From NCBI RefSeq assembly GCF_000192435.1, contig NZ_AEUD01000001.1, forward strand, positions 248,001 through 312,000: 64,000 nt of DNA. Reading direction: 5' to 3'. Source of the DNA: Gordonia neofelifaecis NRRL B-59395 (lineage in GTDB: Bacteria > Actinomycetota > Actinomycetes > Mycobacteriales > Mycobacteriaceae). A program made the translations under genes and the position numbers. This document shows positions 9,057-17,480 of the stretch, piece after piece (the first letter of the stretch is position 1; every line of letters begins with the position of its first letter). Under the pieces are notes generated by a model that worked only from the letters and a program-made list of their open reading frames with translations, had not been told where the DNA came from and searched no databases.

Positions 9057-10553
9057 ATGACCAGTGCCGAAAACGTTCGTGTCCGCTTCTGTCCGTCACC
9101 GACCGGAACCCCGCACGTCGGCCTCGCCCGGACCGCCCTGTTCAACTTCGCGCAGGCCCGCCATGTCGGCGGGACATTCGTCTTCCGCATCGAGGACACC
9201 GACGCCGCCCGTGACAGTCAGGAGTCGTACGACGCGATCCTCGATGCACTGCGCTGGCTCGGCCTCGATTGGGACGAGGGACCGGAGGTAGGCGGCGACT
9301 ACGGTCCGTACCGCCAGTCTGAGCGCAAGCAGATCCATCTCGACGTCGTCGCCAAGCTGCTCGAGGCCGGCGAGGCGTACGAGGCGTACTCCACCAACGA
9401 GGAGGTGGAGGCGCGGCACAAGGCGGCCGGACGGGATCCGAAGCTCGGCTACGACAACTTCGACCGCGATCTGACCGACGAACAGCGAGCGGCGTTCCGT
9501 GCCGAGGGCCGCAAGGCGGTGATCCGGTTGCGGATGCCCGACGAGGACTTGACGTGGGACGACCTCGTCCGCGGCACCACGACCATCAAGGCGGGCACCG
9601 TGCCCGACTTCGCACTCACCCGCGGTGCGGCGGGGGATGTGATCGGCGATCCGCTGTATACGCTGGTGAACCCGGTGGACGACGCGATGATGAAGATCAC
9701 GCACGTGCTCCGCGGCGAGGACCTGCTGTCGTCGACGCCGCGCCAGATCGCGCTGTACCGCGCCCTGATGCGCCTCGGGATCGCCGACCGGGTTCCGGAG
9801 TTCGGTCACCTGCCGTTCGTGATGGGGGAGGGCAACAAGAAGCTCTCCAAGCGCGACCCGGAGTCGAGCCTGTTCCATCATCGCGACCGCGGCTTCATCC
9901 CGGAGGGTCTGCTCAACTACCTCGCACTGCTGGGCTGGGGGATCTCGGGCGACCACGACATCTTCACCCTCGACGAGATGATCGAGGCGTTCGACGTCCG
10001 GAACGTGAACTCGAATCCGGCGCGCTTCGATCAGAAGAAGGCCGACTCGATCAACGCCGAGCATCTTCGCAGGCTCGAGCCCGCCGACTTCGCCGCGCGG
10101 CTGCAGAAGTTCCTCATCGACGGCGGGCAGTTGTCGGAACCCGTCGACGCCGAGCGGTGGGCGGTGATCGCCGACCTCGTCCAGACGCGCATCCAGGTGC
10201 TCGGCGACGCCTGGGGGCTGATCAAGTTCCTGTTCGTCTCTGACGACGATTTCGCATACGACGAGAAGAGCGTGAGCAAGAACCTCGGCGGCGAAGCCAC
10301 GGCCGTTCTGGACGCCGCTATCGCCGCCTGTGAGTCGGTGGACACCTGGGACACCCCGACGCTGGAGGAGTCGCTCAAGACGGCGCTCGTCGACGGTCTG
10401 GAGCTGAAGCCGCGCAAGGCGTTCGGTCCGGTGCGCGTGGGTGTCACCGGCGCGGCGGTCAGCCCGCCGCTGTACGAGTCGATGGAGCTGCTCGGCCGTG
10501 AGAAGTCGCTGGCTCGTCTGCGTCAGGCACGCGAACTGTCTGCTTCGCTGTAG
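9057..10553 (+). CDS. gltX: Glutamyl-tRNA synthetase
   Basis: Class I synthetase that charges tRNA-Glu, and in many actinobacteria also tRNA-Gln for later amidation by GatCAB. The 498-residue protein shows the HIGH-type motif [12 protein letters not shown] at residues 14-25, the KMSKS-type motif KLSKRDPES near residue 263, and the helical anticodon-binding C-terminal half. Gap to the upstream gene is 14 bases. The position corresponds to Rv2992c. Notably tRNA-Gln(CTG) and tRNA-Glu(CTC) genes follow directly, so the enzyme and both of its possible substrates are encoded together. A good hairpin terminator comes just after the stop. Confidence 0.97.
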   Translation: MTSAENVRVRFCPSPTGTPHVGLARTALFNFAQARHVGGTFVFRIEDTDAARDSQESYDAILDALRWLGLDWDEGPEVGGDYGPYRQSERKQIHLDVVAKLLEAGEAYEAYSTNEEVEARHKAAGRDPKLGYDNFDRDLTDEQRAAFRAEGRKAVIRLRMPDEDLTWDDLVRGTTTIKAGTVPDFALTRGAAGDVIGDPLYTLVNPVDDAMMKITHVLRGEDLLSSTPRQIALYRALMRLGIADRVPEFGHLPFVMGEGNKKLSKRDPESSLFHHRDRGFIPEGLLNYLALLGWGISGDHDIFTLDEMIEAFDVRNVNSNPARFDQKKADSINAEHLRRLEPADFAARLQKFLIDGGQLSEPVDAERWAVIADLVQTRIQVLGDAWGLIKFLFVSDDDFAYDEKSVSKNLGGEATAVLDAAIAACESVDTWDTPTLEESLKTALVDGLELKPRKAFGPVRVGVTGAAVSPPLYESMELLGREKSLARLRQARELSASL

Positions 10554-10559
10554 TCACCG

Positions 10560-10597
10560 CGGCTGGTCGGAGGCGAGAATCCGCCTCTGACCAGCCG
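10560..10597 (+). terminator. Intrinsic terminator of gltX
   Basis: A 16-bp stem, with one G.T pair, joins 10560-10575 to 10582-10597 around the loop AGAATC, followed by ATTTGTGTTT. This is the best U-rich terminator in the window. Confidence 0.85.
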
Positions 10598-10691
10598 ATT
10601 TGTGTTTAGGGTGGGGGTTGTTGGTATTGTTCTTTCCGGCCAGGGAAGCGGAACGGCAAAGCCAAAGCCCAACGAATTCCGGTCAAACCCT

Positions 10692-10763
10692 TGGGGTATG
10701 GTGTAATTGGCAACACAGCGGTTTCTGGTACCGCCATTCTAGGTTCGAGTCCTGGTACCCCAG
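10692..10763 (+). tRNA. tRNA-Gln (anticodon CTG)
   Basis: A 72-base cloverleaf: acceptor TGGGGTA pairs with TACCCCA, discriminator G, anticodon stem GCGGT/ACCGC with loop TTCTGGT, T-arm containing GGTTCGAGTCC. No CCA is encoded. It decodes CAG, the main Gln codon in this GC-rich genome. Confidence 0.95.
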
Positions 10764-10817
10764 CGAAGTACACGGATGTTATTCTGTGTGCCTCACAATT
10801 CAACAGAGTTGTTCTAG

Positions 10818-10890
10818 GGCCCCGTCGTCTAGCGGCCTAGGACGCCGCCCTCTCAAGGCGGTAGCGCGGGTTCGAATCCCGTCGGGGCTA
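10818..10890 (+). tRNA. tRNA-Glu (anticodon CTC)
   Basis: A 73-base cloverleaf: acceptor GGCCCCG pairs with CGGGGCT (first pair G.T), discriminator A, anticodon loop with CTC in CCGCCCTCTCAAGGCGG, T-arm GCGGGTTCGAATCCCGT. It lies 54 bases after tRNA-Gln and is probably in the same transcript. No CCA is encoded. Confidence 0.95.
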
Positions 10891-10945
10891 CAAATTGAGG
10901 AAGGCCCCCGGCTCGCTAAGCGAGCCGGGGGCCTTCCTCAATTTG
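10891..10945. terminator. 26-bp perfect hairpin after tRNA-Glu
   Basis: Bases 10891-10916 pair perfectly with 10920-10945 around the loop TAA. It begins at the base after the tRNA, so it is well placed as the terminator. The outer stem is A/T-rich (CAAATTGAGG/CCTCAATTTG), so on either strand the transcript ends in an AU-rich stretch and the element may work in both directions. Confidence 0.8.
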
Positions 10946-11132
10946 TATATCGAACAGAGTGATTCGAGGAGGAGCGAAGCGACGGACTCCCGTCGGGGCC
11001 ACGCTGTGGCCAGCCTCTCAGCGTTGAGAGGGATGCGGGCAGTGCTTCCGACCCAACCACCTCGCGAGGTTTCGACCCGCTCCGCCCGCTCATCCAACAC
11101 AAGCGCCACACAGGCCCCTTCCCGCTGTCCAC
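10946..11132. repeat. Intergenic region with a degenerate dispersed repeat
   Basis: No gene was found between the tRNA hairpin and the DUF2510 gene. Bases about 11066-11097 read GAGGTTTCGACCCGCTCCGC and continue into CCGCTCATCCAAC. This resembles the complement of 60202-60249, where the core GGTTTCGACACG and CTCCGC recur beside GCTCAACCAG. Bases about 10963-10985 contain the related string GAGCGAAGCG. These look like decayed copies of a small repeat common in related genomes. CCTCGCGAGG at 11059-11068 is a 10-bp palindrome. Confidence 0.4.
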
Positions 11133-11160
11133 CGAACGAACTCGGTCGAACGAACTCGGG
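11133..11160. repeat. Two tandem copies of a 14-bp unit
   Basis: CGAACGAACTCGGT and CGAACGAACTCGGG follow each other directly, 93 bases before the DUF2510 start. They could be paired binding sites for a regulator or a chance slip duplication. Confidence 0.5.
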
Positions 11161-11252
11161 GCCGACCGGTGTTCTGAGCCGTTAGCGTCGATTGCGACAA
11201 GTCGAGTGAACATCTCGAAGTTCGCTTCGCCGTACCGCATCGGAGACATCTG

Positions 11253-12029
11253 ATGAGTGATTCGCCGCCGCCACCGAATGCGCCCGCCGGGTGGTACCCG
11301 GACCCGGAGGATCCTGAACTGCTGCGCCGATGGGACGGCGCAGGGTGGACCGACGATGCGCGGTTCGTGAACGACCCGCCCACCGACCGGTTCTGGGCGC
11401 CGCCGCCGTCGAGCGCTGACGGACCGGTCGGCGCGGGTTCTGGGAGGCGTGCGTCGGCCACGTCTCGAACCACGTGGATCGGGGCGGCAGCGATGGTGGT
11501 CATCGCGGCGCTCGCGGCGGTCGTCGTCATCGTCGGCCGAAGCAACTCGTCGTCGACGTCGACCGCGGACTCGCCCGTGACCGTCAGTGAGCCCTCCGAG
11601 ACGGTGGATTGGGCGGCCGCGTCGGCTGCTGCGAGTTCGCGTGCGGCCCACGCGTCCAAGGTGGCGGACAAGTCCAATTACCAGTCGACGACCTCGCGGG
11701 ACTGGCAGCTGGTAGCCAAGAACGGCGACAGTCACGTCGGAGAGCTGTACGTCGTCTACGGCCGGGTGACACAGGCGGATTCCGGTACGGGGTCGTCGAC
11801 TATCCGCGTGGACACCGACGGTGAGCAGGTCGGACAGTACGAGTACGACATCAACACGATGGTCACCGAGGGGACGTCGGGTCTGTTCGCCGAGACGGTC
11901 AAGGACGATCTGGTCGAGCTCTGGGTGGAGGTGACCGGTTCCACCACCTACGAGACGACGATGGGTGGCAACGTGACCGCGTTGGCGACGACGGCCTACT
12001 TCGTCGAATCGACCGGCACTGCGGGCTGA
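11253..12029 (+). CDS. DUF2510 domain membrane-anchored protein
   Basis: A 258-residue protein. Residues 9-32 carry the DUF2510 signature (PAGWYPDPEDPELLRRWDGA then GWT), a short Trp-rich cytoplasmic domain common in actinobacterial membrane proteins. One transmembrane helix follows at about 72-92 (WIGAAAMVVIAALAAVVVIV), then a Ser/Thr-rich linker and a soluble extracellular domain of about 150 residues without a recognised family. ATG at 11253 has GGAGA seven bases upstream. The function is not known; the topology is cytoplasmic N-terminus and external C-terminus. It converges with the PPOX gene, and a perfect 25-bp hairpin separates them. Confidence 0.75.
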   Translation: MSDSPPPPNAPAGWYPDPEDPELLRRWDGAGWTDDARFVNDPPTDRFWAPPPSSADGPVGAGSGRRASATSRTTWIGAAAMVVIAALAAVVVIVGRSNSSSTSTADSPVTVSEPSETVDWAAASAAASSRAAHASKVADKSNYQSTTSRDWQLVAKNGDSHVGELYVVYGRVTQADSGTGSSTIRVDTDGEQVGQYEYDINTMVTEGTSGLFAETVKDDLVELWVEVTGSTTYETTMGGNVTALATTAYFVESTGTAG

Positions 12030-12045
12030 CCGCCGCAGTCGAAAC

Positions 12046-12096
12046 GCTTATGCCGTATTCCGTTACCCGAATCGGGTAACGGAATACGGCATAAGC
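12046..12096. terminator. 25-bp perfect hairpin between convergent genes
   Basis: Bases 12046-12070 pair perfectly with 12072-12096. The outer arm starts GCTTATGCCG and ends CGGCATAAGC. It lies 17 bases after the DUF2510 stop and 23 bases after the PPOX stop on the other strand, so it is well placed as a bidirectional terminator, though neither side has a long U-tract. Confidence 0.8.
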
Positions 12097-12118
12097 ATTC
12101 GACGGGCAGGGGCGAGGG

Positions 12119-12619
12119 TCAGTCGTTGAGCCATTCCGCGGTCGAGCCGGCGACCGGCATCGAGGGCAGGCCCAGCTTGCGGTGATCCCAGGAGCGGATG
12201 CGGGAGGGGACGAGGCGGACTGCGACCCGCTTGTTCATCATCGCCTCGACGGCGGGTCGCAGGTCGTCGCTGTAGGGACCGTTGTAGCGTTCCCAGACGC
12301 TGACGCCGACCTTGAGGCAGGTGTCGGGGTCGTCGAAGATCTCCACGGCGCCCTCGATGCTCACGCCGCGGAGGGTGTCGTAGGTGTCGCCGTCCTCGAT
12401 GAGCACGGTGGCTTTCGGATCTCGCCGGAGGTTGACGATCTTCTGCGACTTCGCCTTGGTCTCGAACCAGATGTCCCCGTCGATCACGCCGTACCACATG
12501 GCGGTCAGGTGGATGCCGTTCTTGCCCTGCGTCGCCAGGTTCGCGATCCGGTGCCTGCTGATGAACGTCTCGATCTCGTTGTCGCTCATGACGATCGTCG
12601 AGCGCTGATTGATTCCCAT
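12119..12619 (-). CDS. PPOX-class F420-dependent oxidoreductase-like protein (Rv2991 type)
   Basis: A 166-residue split-barrel flavin/deazaflavin-binding protein. It resembles M. tuberculosis Rv2991 almost end to end: N-terminus GxxQRxxIVMS, the strand HLTAMWYGVIDGDIWFETKA, then KSQKIVNLRRDP, EDGDTYDTLRGVS, VSVWERYNGPY and SWDHRKLGLP near the end. Members use F420 or FMN; the exact substrate is unknown. ATG at 12619 is chosen over the internal ATG at 12589 because the N-terminus matches Rv2991 and a TAACGT hexamer lies seven bases upstream. FbiD, needed to make F420, is encoded in the same window. Confidence 0.85.
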   Translation of the reverse strand: MGINQRSTIVMSDNEIETFISRHRIANLATQGKNGIHLTAMWYGVIDGDIWFETKAKSQKIVNLRRDPKATVLIEDGDTYDTLRGVSIEGAVEIFDDPDTCLKVGVSVWERYNGPYSDDLRPAVEAMMNKRVAVRLVPSRIRSWDHRKLGLPSMPVAGSTAEWLND

Positions 12620-12626
12620 TCCCGTG

Positions 12627-12632
12627 ACGTTA
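12627..12632 (-). promoter_or_regulatory. -10 element for the PPOX gene, probable leaderless start
   Basis: On the minus strand TAACGT is followed by CACGGGA and then the ATG at 12619. No Shine-Dalgarno sequence is present. Confidence 0.45.
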
Positions 12633-12663
12633 TCGTCTCGGCCGCGAGTTCTGGAGTGTCGCG

Positions 12664-13383
12664 TCAGATCTGCGCGGGAGCCTTGAGGCGAGCGCTGATC
12701 GCGTCAGCGGCGGCGACGAGGTCGGTGGACAGGCGATCGCCCGGACGTCGGCCCATCCGGTCGACGGGGCCGGAGACGGAGACCGCGGCGACGACGGCTC
12801 CCGATGCGTCGCGAACCGGAGCGGAGATGCTGGCGACGCCCGCCGCTCGTTCGGCGACGCTCTGCGCCCATCCGCGGCGGCGGATCTCGGCGAGGCTGCG
12901 TTCGGAGTACGCGGCGTCGGCGAGCAGGCTGCGAAGGGTATCGGGGTCCGACCACGCGGCGAGCACCTTCGCGGCCGAGCCCGCCGACATCGGCAGCCGG
13001 GTGCCCTCGGGCACCGTGTCGCGCAGTCCGGTGGGCGGTTCCACGGCGGCGATGCACACGCGGTCGGCACCCTCGCGACGGTACAGCTGCACGGACTCCC
13101 CGGTGCTCTCCTGCAGTCGGGGGAGCACCATGAGGGCCGCCTCGCGGACGGTGTCGCGGGCGGTGGCCGCCAACCGGCCGAGCGTGGGGCCGGGGATCCA
13201 GCGGCCGGCCTCGTCGCGGGCGACGAGCTGGTGCACCTCCAGTCCGACGGCCAGTCGGTGCGCGGTGGCGCGCGGCAACCCGGTCACGTCGCACAGCTCG
13301 CCGAGGTTGCATGGCTGCCGGGCGACCGTGTGCAGAATCATCACGGATTTGTCCAGCACGCCGATTCCGCTATCCTTTCCCAT
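12664..13383 (-). CDS. IclR-family regulator divergent from leuCD (NdgR/LtbR type)
   Basis: A 239-residue regulator with an N-terminal winged helix-turn-helix (about 8-62; [20 protein letters not shown] is the recognition region) and a C-terminal IclR effector-binding domain (about 80-235; [20 protein letters not shown] and [20 protein letters not shown]). Divergent placement from leuC is shared with M. tuberculosis Rv2989, Streptomyces NdgR and Corynebacterium LtbR, which control leucine genes; control of leuCD here follows from that knowledge and from position. The gene probably also regulates itself from the shared 135-base region. ATG at 13383 has AGGACG-like sequence just upstream on the plus side but no strong Shine-Dalgarno sequence. 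Confidence 0.85.
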   Translation of the reverse strand: MGKDSGIGVLDKSVMILHTVARQPCNLGELCDVTGLPRATAHRLAVGLEVHQLVARDEAGRWIPGPTLGRLAATARDTVREAALMVLPRLQESTGESVQLYRREGADRVCIAAVEPPTGLRDTVPEGTRLPMSAGSAAKVLAAWSDPDTLRSLLADAAYSERSLAEIRRRGWAQSVAERAAGVASISAPVRDASGAVVAAVSVSGPVDRMGRRPGDRLSTDLVAAADAISARLKAPAQI

Positions 13384-13518
13384 AGGACGATATTAGCCGT
13401 CCAAATACTGAGATTGAAAGTCGAGGGGCGCAGGCCCGGCCGACGCGGTCCCCAGCCCGGACCGCCCGGTCGCGTCCCTCGGCGCGAAGCGGAACTACTA
13501 GAAGATGCGAGTGAGCTC
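13384..13518. promoter_or_regulatory. iclR/leuC divergent control region
   Basis: GGACG at 13385-13389 and CGTCC at 13398-13402 form an interrupted palindrome around ATATTAGC, directly beside the iclR start, a candidate IclR operator. Farther on, GCGGTCC and GGACCGC around 13445-13465 make a short hairpin in the leuC leader. The leuC leader lacks an obvious Leu-rich leader peptide. Confidence 0.4.
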
Positions 13519-14955
13519 ATGACGCAGAGCGCCGGAAATCCGCGCACGCTGGCCGAGAAGGTCTGGGACGACCACGTCGTCGTTCCGGGCGAGACCGATG
13601 CGAGCGGCAATACCAACCCCGACCTGATCTACATCGACCTGCACCTGGTGCACGAGGTGACCAGCCCCCAGGCCTTCGACGGTCTTCGCGTGGCGGGTCG
13701 CGAACTGCGACGTCCCGATCTCACCATCGCCACCGAGGACCACAACGTCCCGACGGTCGACATCTTCAGTCCGATCGCCGACCAGGTCTCGGCACTCCAG
13801 GTGGAGACGCTCCGTCGCAACTGCGAGGAGTTCGGTGTCCGCCTGTACCCGATGGGCGACGCCGAGCAGGGCATCGTCCACGTCGTCGGGCCGCAGCTGG
13901 GCCTGACTCAGCCCGGCATGACGGTCGTGTGCGGCGACAGCCACACCTCGACGCACGGCGCATTCGGTGCGCTGGCGATGGGCATCGGCACCTCCGAGGT
14001 CGAGCACGTGATGGCCACGCAGACGCTGTCGCTGCGCCCGTTCAAGACGATGGCGATCACCGTCGACGGCGAACTGCCCGACGGCGTCACGAGCAAGGAT
14101 CTGATCCTGGCCGTCATCGCCGAGATCGGCACCGGCGGCGGCCAGGGCCACGTCCTGGAGTACCGCGGCGCCGCGATCGAGAAGCTCTCGATGGAGGCCC
14201 GGATGACGATCTGCAACATGTCGATCGAGGCCGGCGCCCGCGCGGGCATGATCGCACCCGACGAGATCACCTACGAGTTCCTCAAGGGCCGTCCGCACGC
14301 GCCGCAGGGCGCCGACTGGGACGCGGCCGTGGAGTACTGGAACTCGCTGCGGACCGACGAGGGCGCCGAGTTCGACCGCGAGGTGCACATCAACGCCTCC
14401 GAGCTGACGCCGTTCGTCACCTGGGGCACCAACCCCGGCCAGGGGCTGCCGCTGGGTGCGAACGTTCCCGATCCGGCGGACATCGTCGACGAGACCGAGT
14501 CGCTCGCCGCGGCCCGCGCGCTGGAGTACATGGACCTGCAGCCGGGCATGCCGCTGCGCGAGGTGAAGGTCGACACCGTGTTCGTCGGCTCGTGCACCAA
14601 CGGCCGCATCGAGGATCTGCGGGCGGTCGCCGACGTGCTCAAGGGCCGCAAGGTCGCCGAAGGCATGCGGATGCTGGTGGTCCCCGGCTCGATGAAGGTG
14701 CGCGCGCAGGCCGACGCCGAGGGTCTCGGCGAGATCTTCGAGGCGGCAGGCGCCGAATGGCGCATGGCCGGGTGCTCGATGTGCCTCGGCATGAACCCCG
14801 ATCAGCTGTCGCCGGGCGAGCGCTGCGCGTCGACGTCGAACCGCAACTTCGAGGGACGCCAGGGCAAGGGTGGGCGCACTCACCTGGTGTCTCCCGCCGT
14901 CGCCGCGGCGACCGCCGTGCGCGGAACCCTCGCCGCCCCCGCCGACCTCGACTAG
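13519..14955 (+). CDS. leuC: 3-isopropylmalate dehydratase large subunit
   Basis: With LeuD it isomerises 2-isopropylmalate to 3-isopropylmalate. The 478-residue protein carries the aconitase-family iron-sulfur cluster Cys residues: VGSCTNGR near residue 356 and the [11 protein letters not shown] pair near residues 418-421. Other signatures are [20 protein letters not shown] and [13 protein letters not shown]-like [13 protein letters not shown] at 13519 is used because the sequence [18 protein letters not shown] matches the M. tuberculosis N-terminus; upstream in-frame codons are not conserved. The Shine-Dalgarno sequence is weak. leuD follows after 26 bases. Confidence 0.96.
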   Translation: MTQSAGNPRTLAEKVWDDHVVVPGETDASGNTNPDLIYIDLHLVHEVTSPQAFDGLRVAGRELRRPDLTIATEDHNVPTVDIFSPIADQVSALQVETLRRNCEEFGVRLYPMGDAEQGIVHVVGPQLGLTQPGMTVVCGDSHTSTHGAFGALAMGIGTSEVEHVMATQTLSLRPFKTMAITVDGELPDGVTSKDLILAVIAEIGTGGGQGHVLEYRGAAIEKLSMEARMTICNMSIEAGARAGMIAPDEITYEFLKGRPHAPQGADWDAAVEYWNSLRTDEGAEFDREVHINASELTPFVTWGTNPGQGLPLGANVPDPADIVDETESLAAARALEYMDLQPGMPLREVKVDTVFVGSCTNGRIEDLRAVADVLKGRKVAEGMRMLVVPGSMKVRAQADAEGLGEIFEAAGAEWRMAGCSMCLGMNPDQLSPGERCASTSNRNFEGRQGKGGRTHLVSPAVAAATAVRGTLAAPADLD

Positions 14956-14981
14956 CACCCAGCCACGGACAAGGACCTGAC

Positions 14982-15572
14982 ATGGAACCGTTCATCACCC
15001 ACACCGGTGTCGGAGTTCCGTTGCAGCGCAGCAACGTCGACACCGACCAGATCATCCCCGCCGTCTACCTGAAGCGGGTCACCCGCACCGGCTTCGAGGA
15101 CGGGCTCTTCGCCGGCTGGCGGAACGACCCGGACTTCATTCTCAACAACGAGCCGTGGAGCAACGGCTCGGTGCTGGTCGCCGGACCGGACTTCGGCACC
15201 GGATCGTCCCGGGAGCACGCCGTCTGGGCGCTCATGGACTTCGGCTTCCGCGTCGTCATCTCGTCGCGGTTCGCGGACATCTTCCGCGGCAACTCCGGCA
15301 AGGCCGGACTGGTGGCCGCACAGGTCGACCAGTCGGACGTCGAACTCATCTGGAAGCGGCTGGAGGCCGAGCCCGGTCTCGAAGTCACCGTCAGTCTCGA
15401 GGACCGCACGGTCACCGCGGGAGACCTCGTGGTGCCGCTGCAGATCGACGACTACACGCGCTGGCGACTGATGGAGGGGCTCGACGACATCGGGCTCACC
15501 CTCCGCCAGACCGATGCGATCGCGGAGTACGAATCGCATCGGCCGTCCTTCAAACCGACGACTCTTCCGTGA
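14982..15572 (+). CDS. leuD: 3-isopropylmalate dehydratase small subunit
   Basis: The swivelling-domain partner of LeuC. The 196-residue protein shows [16 protein letters not shown] near the start and the substrate-binding [20 protein letters not shown] around residues 69-88, followed by [10 protein letters not shown]. Length matches the family (198 in M. tuberculosis). AAGGA lies seven bases before ATG 14982. A 20-bp hairpin follows, separating the leuCD operon from hupB. Confidence 0.97.
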   Translation: MEPFITHTGVGVPLQRSNVDTDQIIPAVYLKRVTRTGFEDGLFAGWRNDPDFILNNEPWSNGSVLVAGPDFGTGSSREHAVWALMDFGFRVVISSRFADIFRGNSGKAGLVAAQVDQSDVELIWKRLEAEPGLEVTVSLEDRTVTAGDLVVPLQIDDYTRWRLMEGLDDIGLTLRQTDAIAEYESHRPSFKPTTLP

Positions 15573-15594
15573 CTTAACCGGACAGACAATCGGG

Positions 15595-15636
15595 ACACTC
15601 ACGGCGAGAATCGATTTCGATTCTCGCCGTGAGTGT
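15595..15636. terminator. 20-bp perfect hairpin between leuD and hupB
   Basis: Bases 15595-15614 pair perfectly with 15617-15636 (arm ACACTCACGGCGAGAATCGA). The following TATGTTCTG is only weakly U-rich. Placement 22 bases after the leuD stop supports a terminator role. Confidence 0.8.
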
Positions 15637-15757
15637 TATGTTCTGCGCCCGAACTTCTCATGTGAATTTGCGCTGGTTGGCTTATTTTGCGCGGCAACCC
15701 GTTTACCGTGTGGATTAGCTGGCACGCCCGGCCAGTGCAAATCCTGCGGAGGTACGG

Positions 15758-16477
15758 ATGAACAAAGCAGAACTCATCGAGGAACTCACGAAAAGGCTCG
15801 ATGCGGATAGGAAGACCGCCACCAACTTCGTCGAGCAGGTGATCGACACCATCGTTCGCGCCGTCAACAAGGGCGAGAGTGTGACGATCACCGGGTTCGG
15901 CGTCTTCGAGAAGCGCCGCCGCGCCGCGCGGGTGGCTCGCAATCCGCGCACTGGCGAGACAGTCAAGGTCAAGGCCACGTCGATCCCGGCGTTCCGGCCG
16001 GGTGCGCAGTTCAAGGCGATCGTCTCCGGCAAGCAGAAGCTGAAGTCGGGACAGCCTGCGGTGAAGCGTGCTTCGGCCGAGTCCGCGGCCCCCGCGAAGA
16101 AGTCGGCGCCGGCGAAGAAGACCGCTGCGAAGAAGTCGACTCCGGCGAAGAAGGCGACCGCGGCCACGTCGACTCCCGCCAAGAAGACTGCCGCGGCCAA
16201 GAAGACCACGACTGCGGCGAAGAAGACGACGGCGGCCAAGAAGACGGCAGCGAAGAAGACCGCAGCTCCGACGACGGCCGCCAAGAAGACGGCAGCGAAG
16301 AAGACCACGACCGCCGCGAAGAAGACCACGGCGGCGAAGAAGACCACGGCTGCCAAGAAGGCGGCCCCGGCCAAGAAGGAAGCGGCCAAGAAGACCACGA
16401 CCGCCGCGAAGAAGACGACCGCTGCCAAGAAGACCCCGGCGAAGAAGGCGACGTCGAAGAAGGAGTCCGATAGCTGA
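15758..16477 (+). CDS. hupB: HU-type nucleoid protein with long Lys/Ala tail
   Basis: A 239-residue protein. Residues 1-90 are a complete HU domain with the DNA-binding arm ([21 protein letters not shown]). Residues 100-239 form a low-complexity tail of repeated PAKK, AAKKT and TTAAKK units, similar to eukaryotic histone H1 tails and typical of Mycobacteriales HupB. The protein compacts DNA and in mycobacteria also affects iron uptake genes and is acetylated on tail lysines. GGAGG lies six bases before ATG 15758. The tail coding region is highly repetitive, so its length is prone to slippage and assembly error. Confidence 0.96.
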   Translation: MNKAELIEELTKRLDADRKTATNFVEQVIDTIVRAVNKGESVTITGFGVFEKRRRAARVARNPRTGETVKVKATSIPAFRPGAQFKAIVSGKQKLKSGQPAVKRASAESAAPAKKSAPAKKTAAKKSTPAKKATAATSTPAKKTAAAKKTTTAAKKTTAAKKTAAKKTAAPTTAAKKTAAKKTTTAAKKTTAAKKTTAAKKAAPAKKEAAKKTTTAAKKTTAAKKTPAKKATSKKESDS

Positions 16478-16512
16478 GGAGAATCCACCTGCCGCCAAAG
16501 GGTATCTACGCG

Positions 16513-16551
16513 CTTCGGCCCCTGCCTGCACGATGCGGGCGGGGGCCGAAG
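16513..16551. terminator. Hairpin between convergent hupB and mutT1
   Basis: CTTCGGCCCC at 16513-16522 pairs with GGGGCCGAAG at 16542-16551, with weaker pairs inside the 19-base loop. It lies in the 97-base gap between the two converging genes. Confidence 0.6.
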
Positions 16552-16574
16552 TGCGTCGGCGTCTGCCTCGGCCG

Positions 16575-17480
16575 TCAGCCGGCGAGCGGGGCCGCGATGT
16601 GGTCCGCGGCGGTCAACTCGCCGTCACGGGTGGTGAGCACCCACACGCTGCCCTTGCGGTTCTCGGCGTCGGGCAGGGCGACGCCGTCGGCTTTGGCCCA
16701 TCGCCTGAGCACCGGCGGTATCACTCCGCCCTGGCTGCAGATCGCGTGGATGGACCCGGTCTTGCCGCCGAGTTTCCGGAGGCGGTCGTAGGCGGCGTCG
16801 GGGTCGGCGTCGAAGGCCTCCTCGGACAGCGTCGGCTCCAGTTTCACCTCGGTTCGCAACTGCTCCGCCAGCGGGGTCAACGTCTGTACACAGCGCGTGC
16901 GGTCGGCCGCGTGCAGACGATGCGCACCGAACAGGGCGAGCAGTTCCCGGAGCGCGCCGGACTGCCGGACACCGCATGCGTCGAGCGGCCGTCGACGGTC
17001 GTCGCCGTCGAAGTCCTCGCGGGCACCGGCCGACGCGTGACGCACGACGATCAGCGTGTGCAGTTCGCGGACCGGCCGGGACGCGAAGGTGTGCAGTACA
17101 TCCCGGTCCGCCTCGTAACTGACCTTCTCGATGGCGTCGGACACCGGCAGCCACGTCAGATCGTCGCACTCGCGACTCGCCGCGAAGCCGCCGCCGACCG
17201 CTTCGACGGACCAGTAACCGACGCGCTTGGGTGCGCCGGACCCGAGGCGGTAGCCGACCGTCCGGAGATGGTGGCCCATCCGGACCTCGTAGCCGGTCTC
17301 CTCGACGATCTCGCGCGCCGCGGTCACCGGCAGGATCTCACCGCGTTCGGCTTTGCCCTTGGGCAGCGACCAGTCGTCGTACCTGGGCCGGTGGACCAGG
17401 GCGACTTCGACGTCGGCCGACCGTTTCGGCCGCCACAGGACGCCGCCGCCGGCCCACACCGTGCGCGTCGGGCGGCTCAT
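16575..17480 (-). CDS. mutT1: MutT1-like Nudix hydrolase fused to a histidine phosphatase domain
   Basis: A 301-residue two-domain enzyme. Residues about 6-130 are a Nudix domain with GKAERGEILPVTAAREIVEE as the start of the Nudix box; residues about 140-300 are a histidine phosphatase domain starting with the RHA motif in LIVVRHASAGA. In mycobacteria MutT1 (Rv2985) hydrolyses 8-oxo-dGTP/8-oxo-GTP and diadenosine polyphosphates, so it cleans the nucleotide pool. ATG overlaps the ppk stop as TGATG, so it is co-translated with ppk, the same arrangement as in M. tuberculosis. Confidence 0.9.
   Translation of the reverse strand: MSRPTRTVWAGGGVLWRPKRSADVEVALVHRPRYDDWSLPKGKAERGEILPVTAAREIVEETGYEVRMGHHLRTVGYRLGSGAPKRVGYWSVEAVGGGFAASRECDDLTWLPVSDAIEKVSYEADRDVLHTFASRPVRELHTLIVVRHASAGAREDFDGDDRRRPLDACGVRQSGALRELLALFGAHRLHAADRTRCVQTLTPLAEQLRTEVKLEPTLSEEAFDADPDAAYDRLRKLGGKTGSIHAICSQGGVIPPVLRRWAKADGVALPDAENRKGSVWVLTTRDGELTAADHIAAPLAG

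Noticed and set aside
11133-11160. Start of a CRISPR array
   Set aside because: Only two adjoining 14-bp copies without spacers; no cas genes nearby.
13384-13518. Leucine attenuator or T-box before leuC
   Set aside because: No Leu-rich leader peptide and no T-box specifier/antiterminator pattern could be found in the 135 bases.
13498-14958. 486-codon minus-strand frame opposite leuC
   Set aside because: Shadow of leuC; His/Arg/Asp-rich without a recognisable family.
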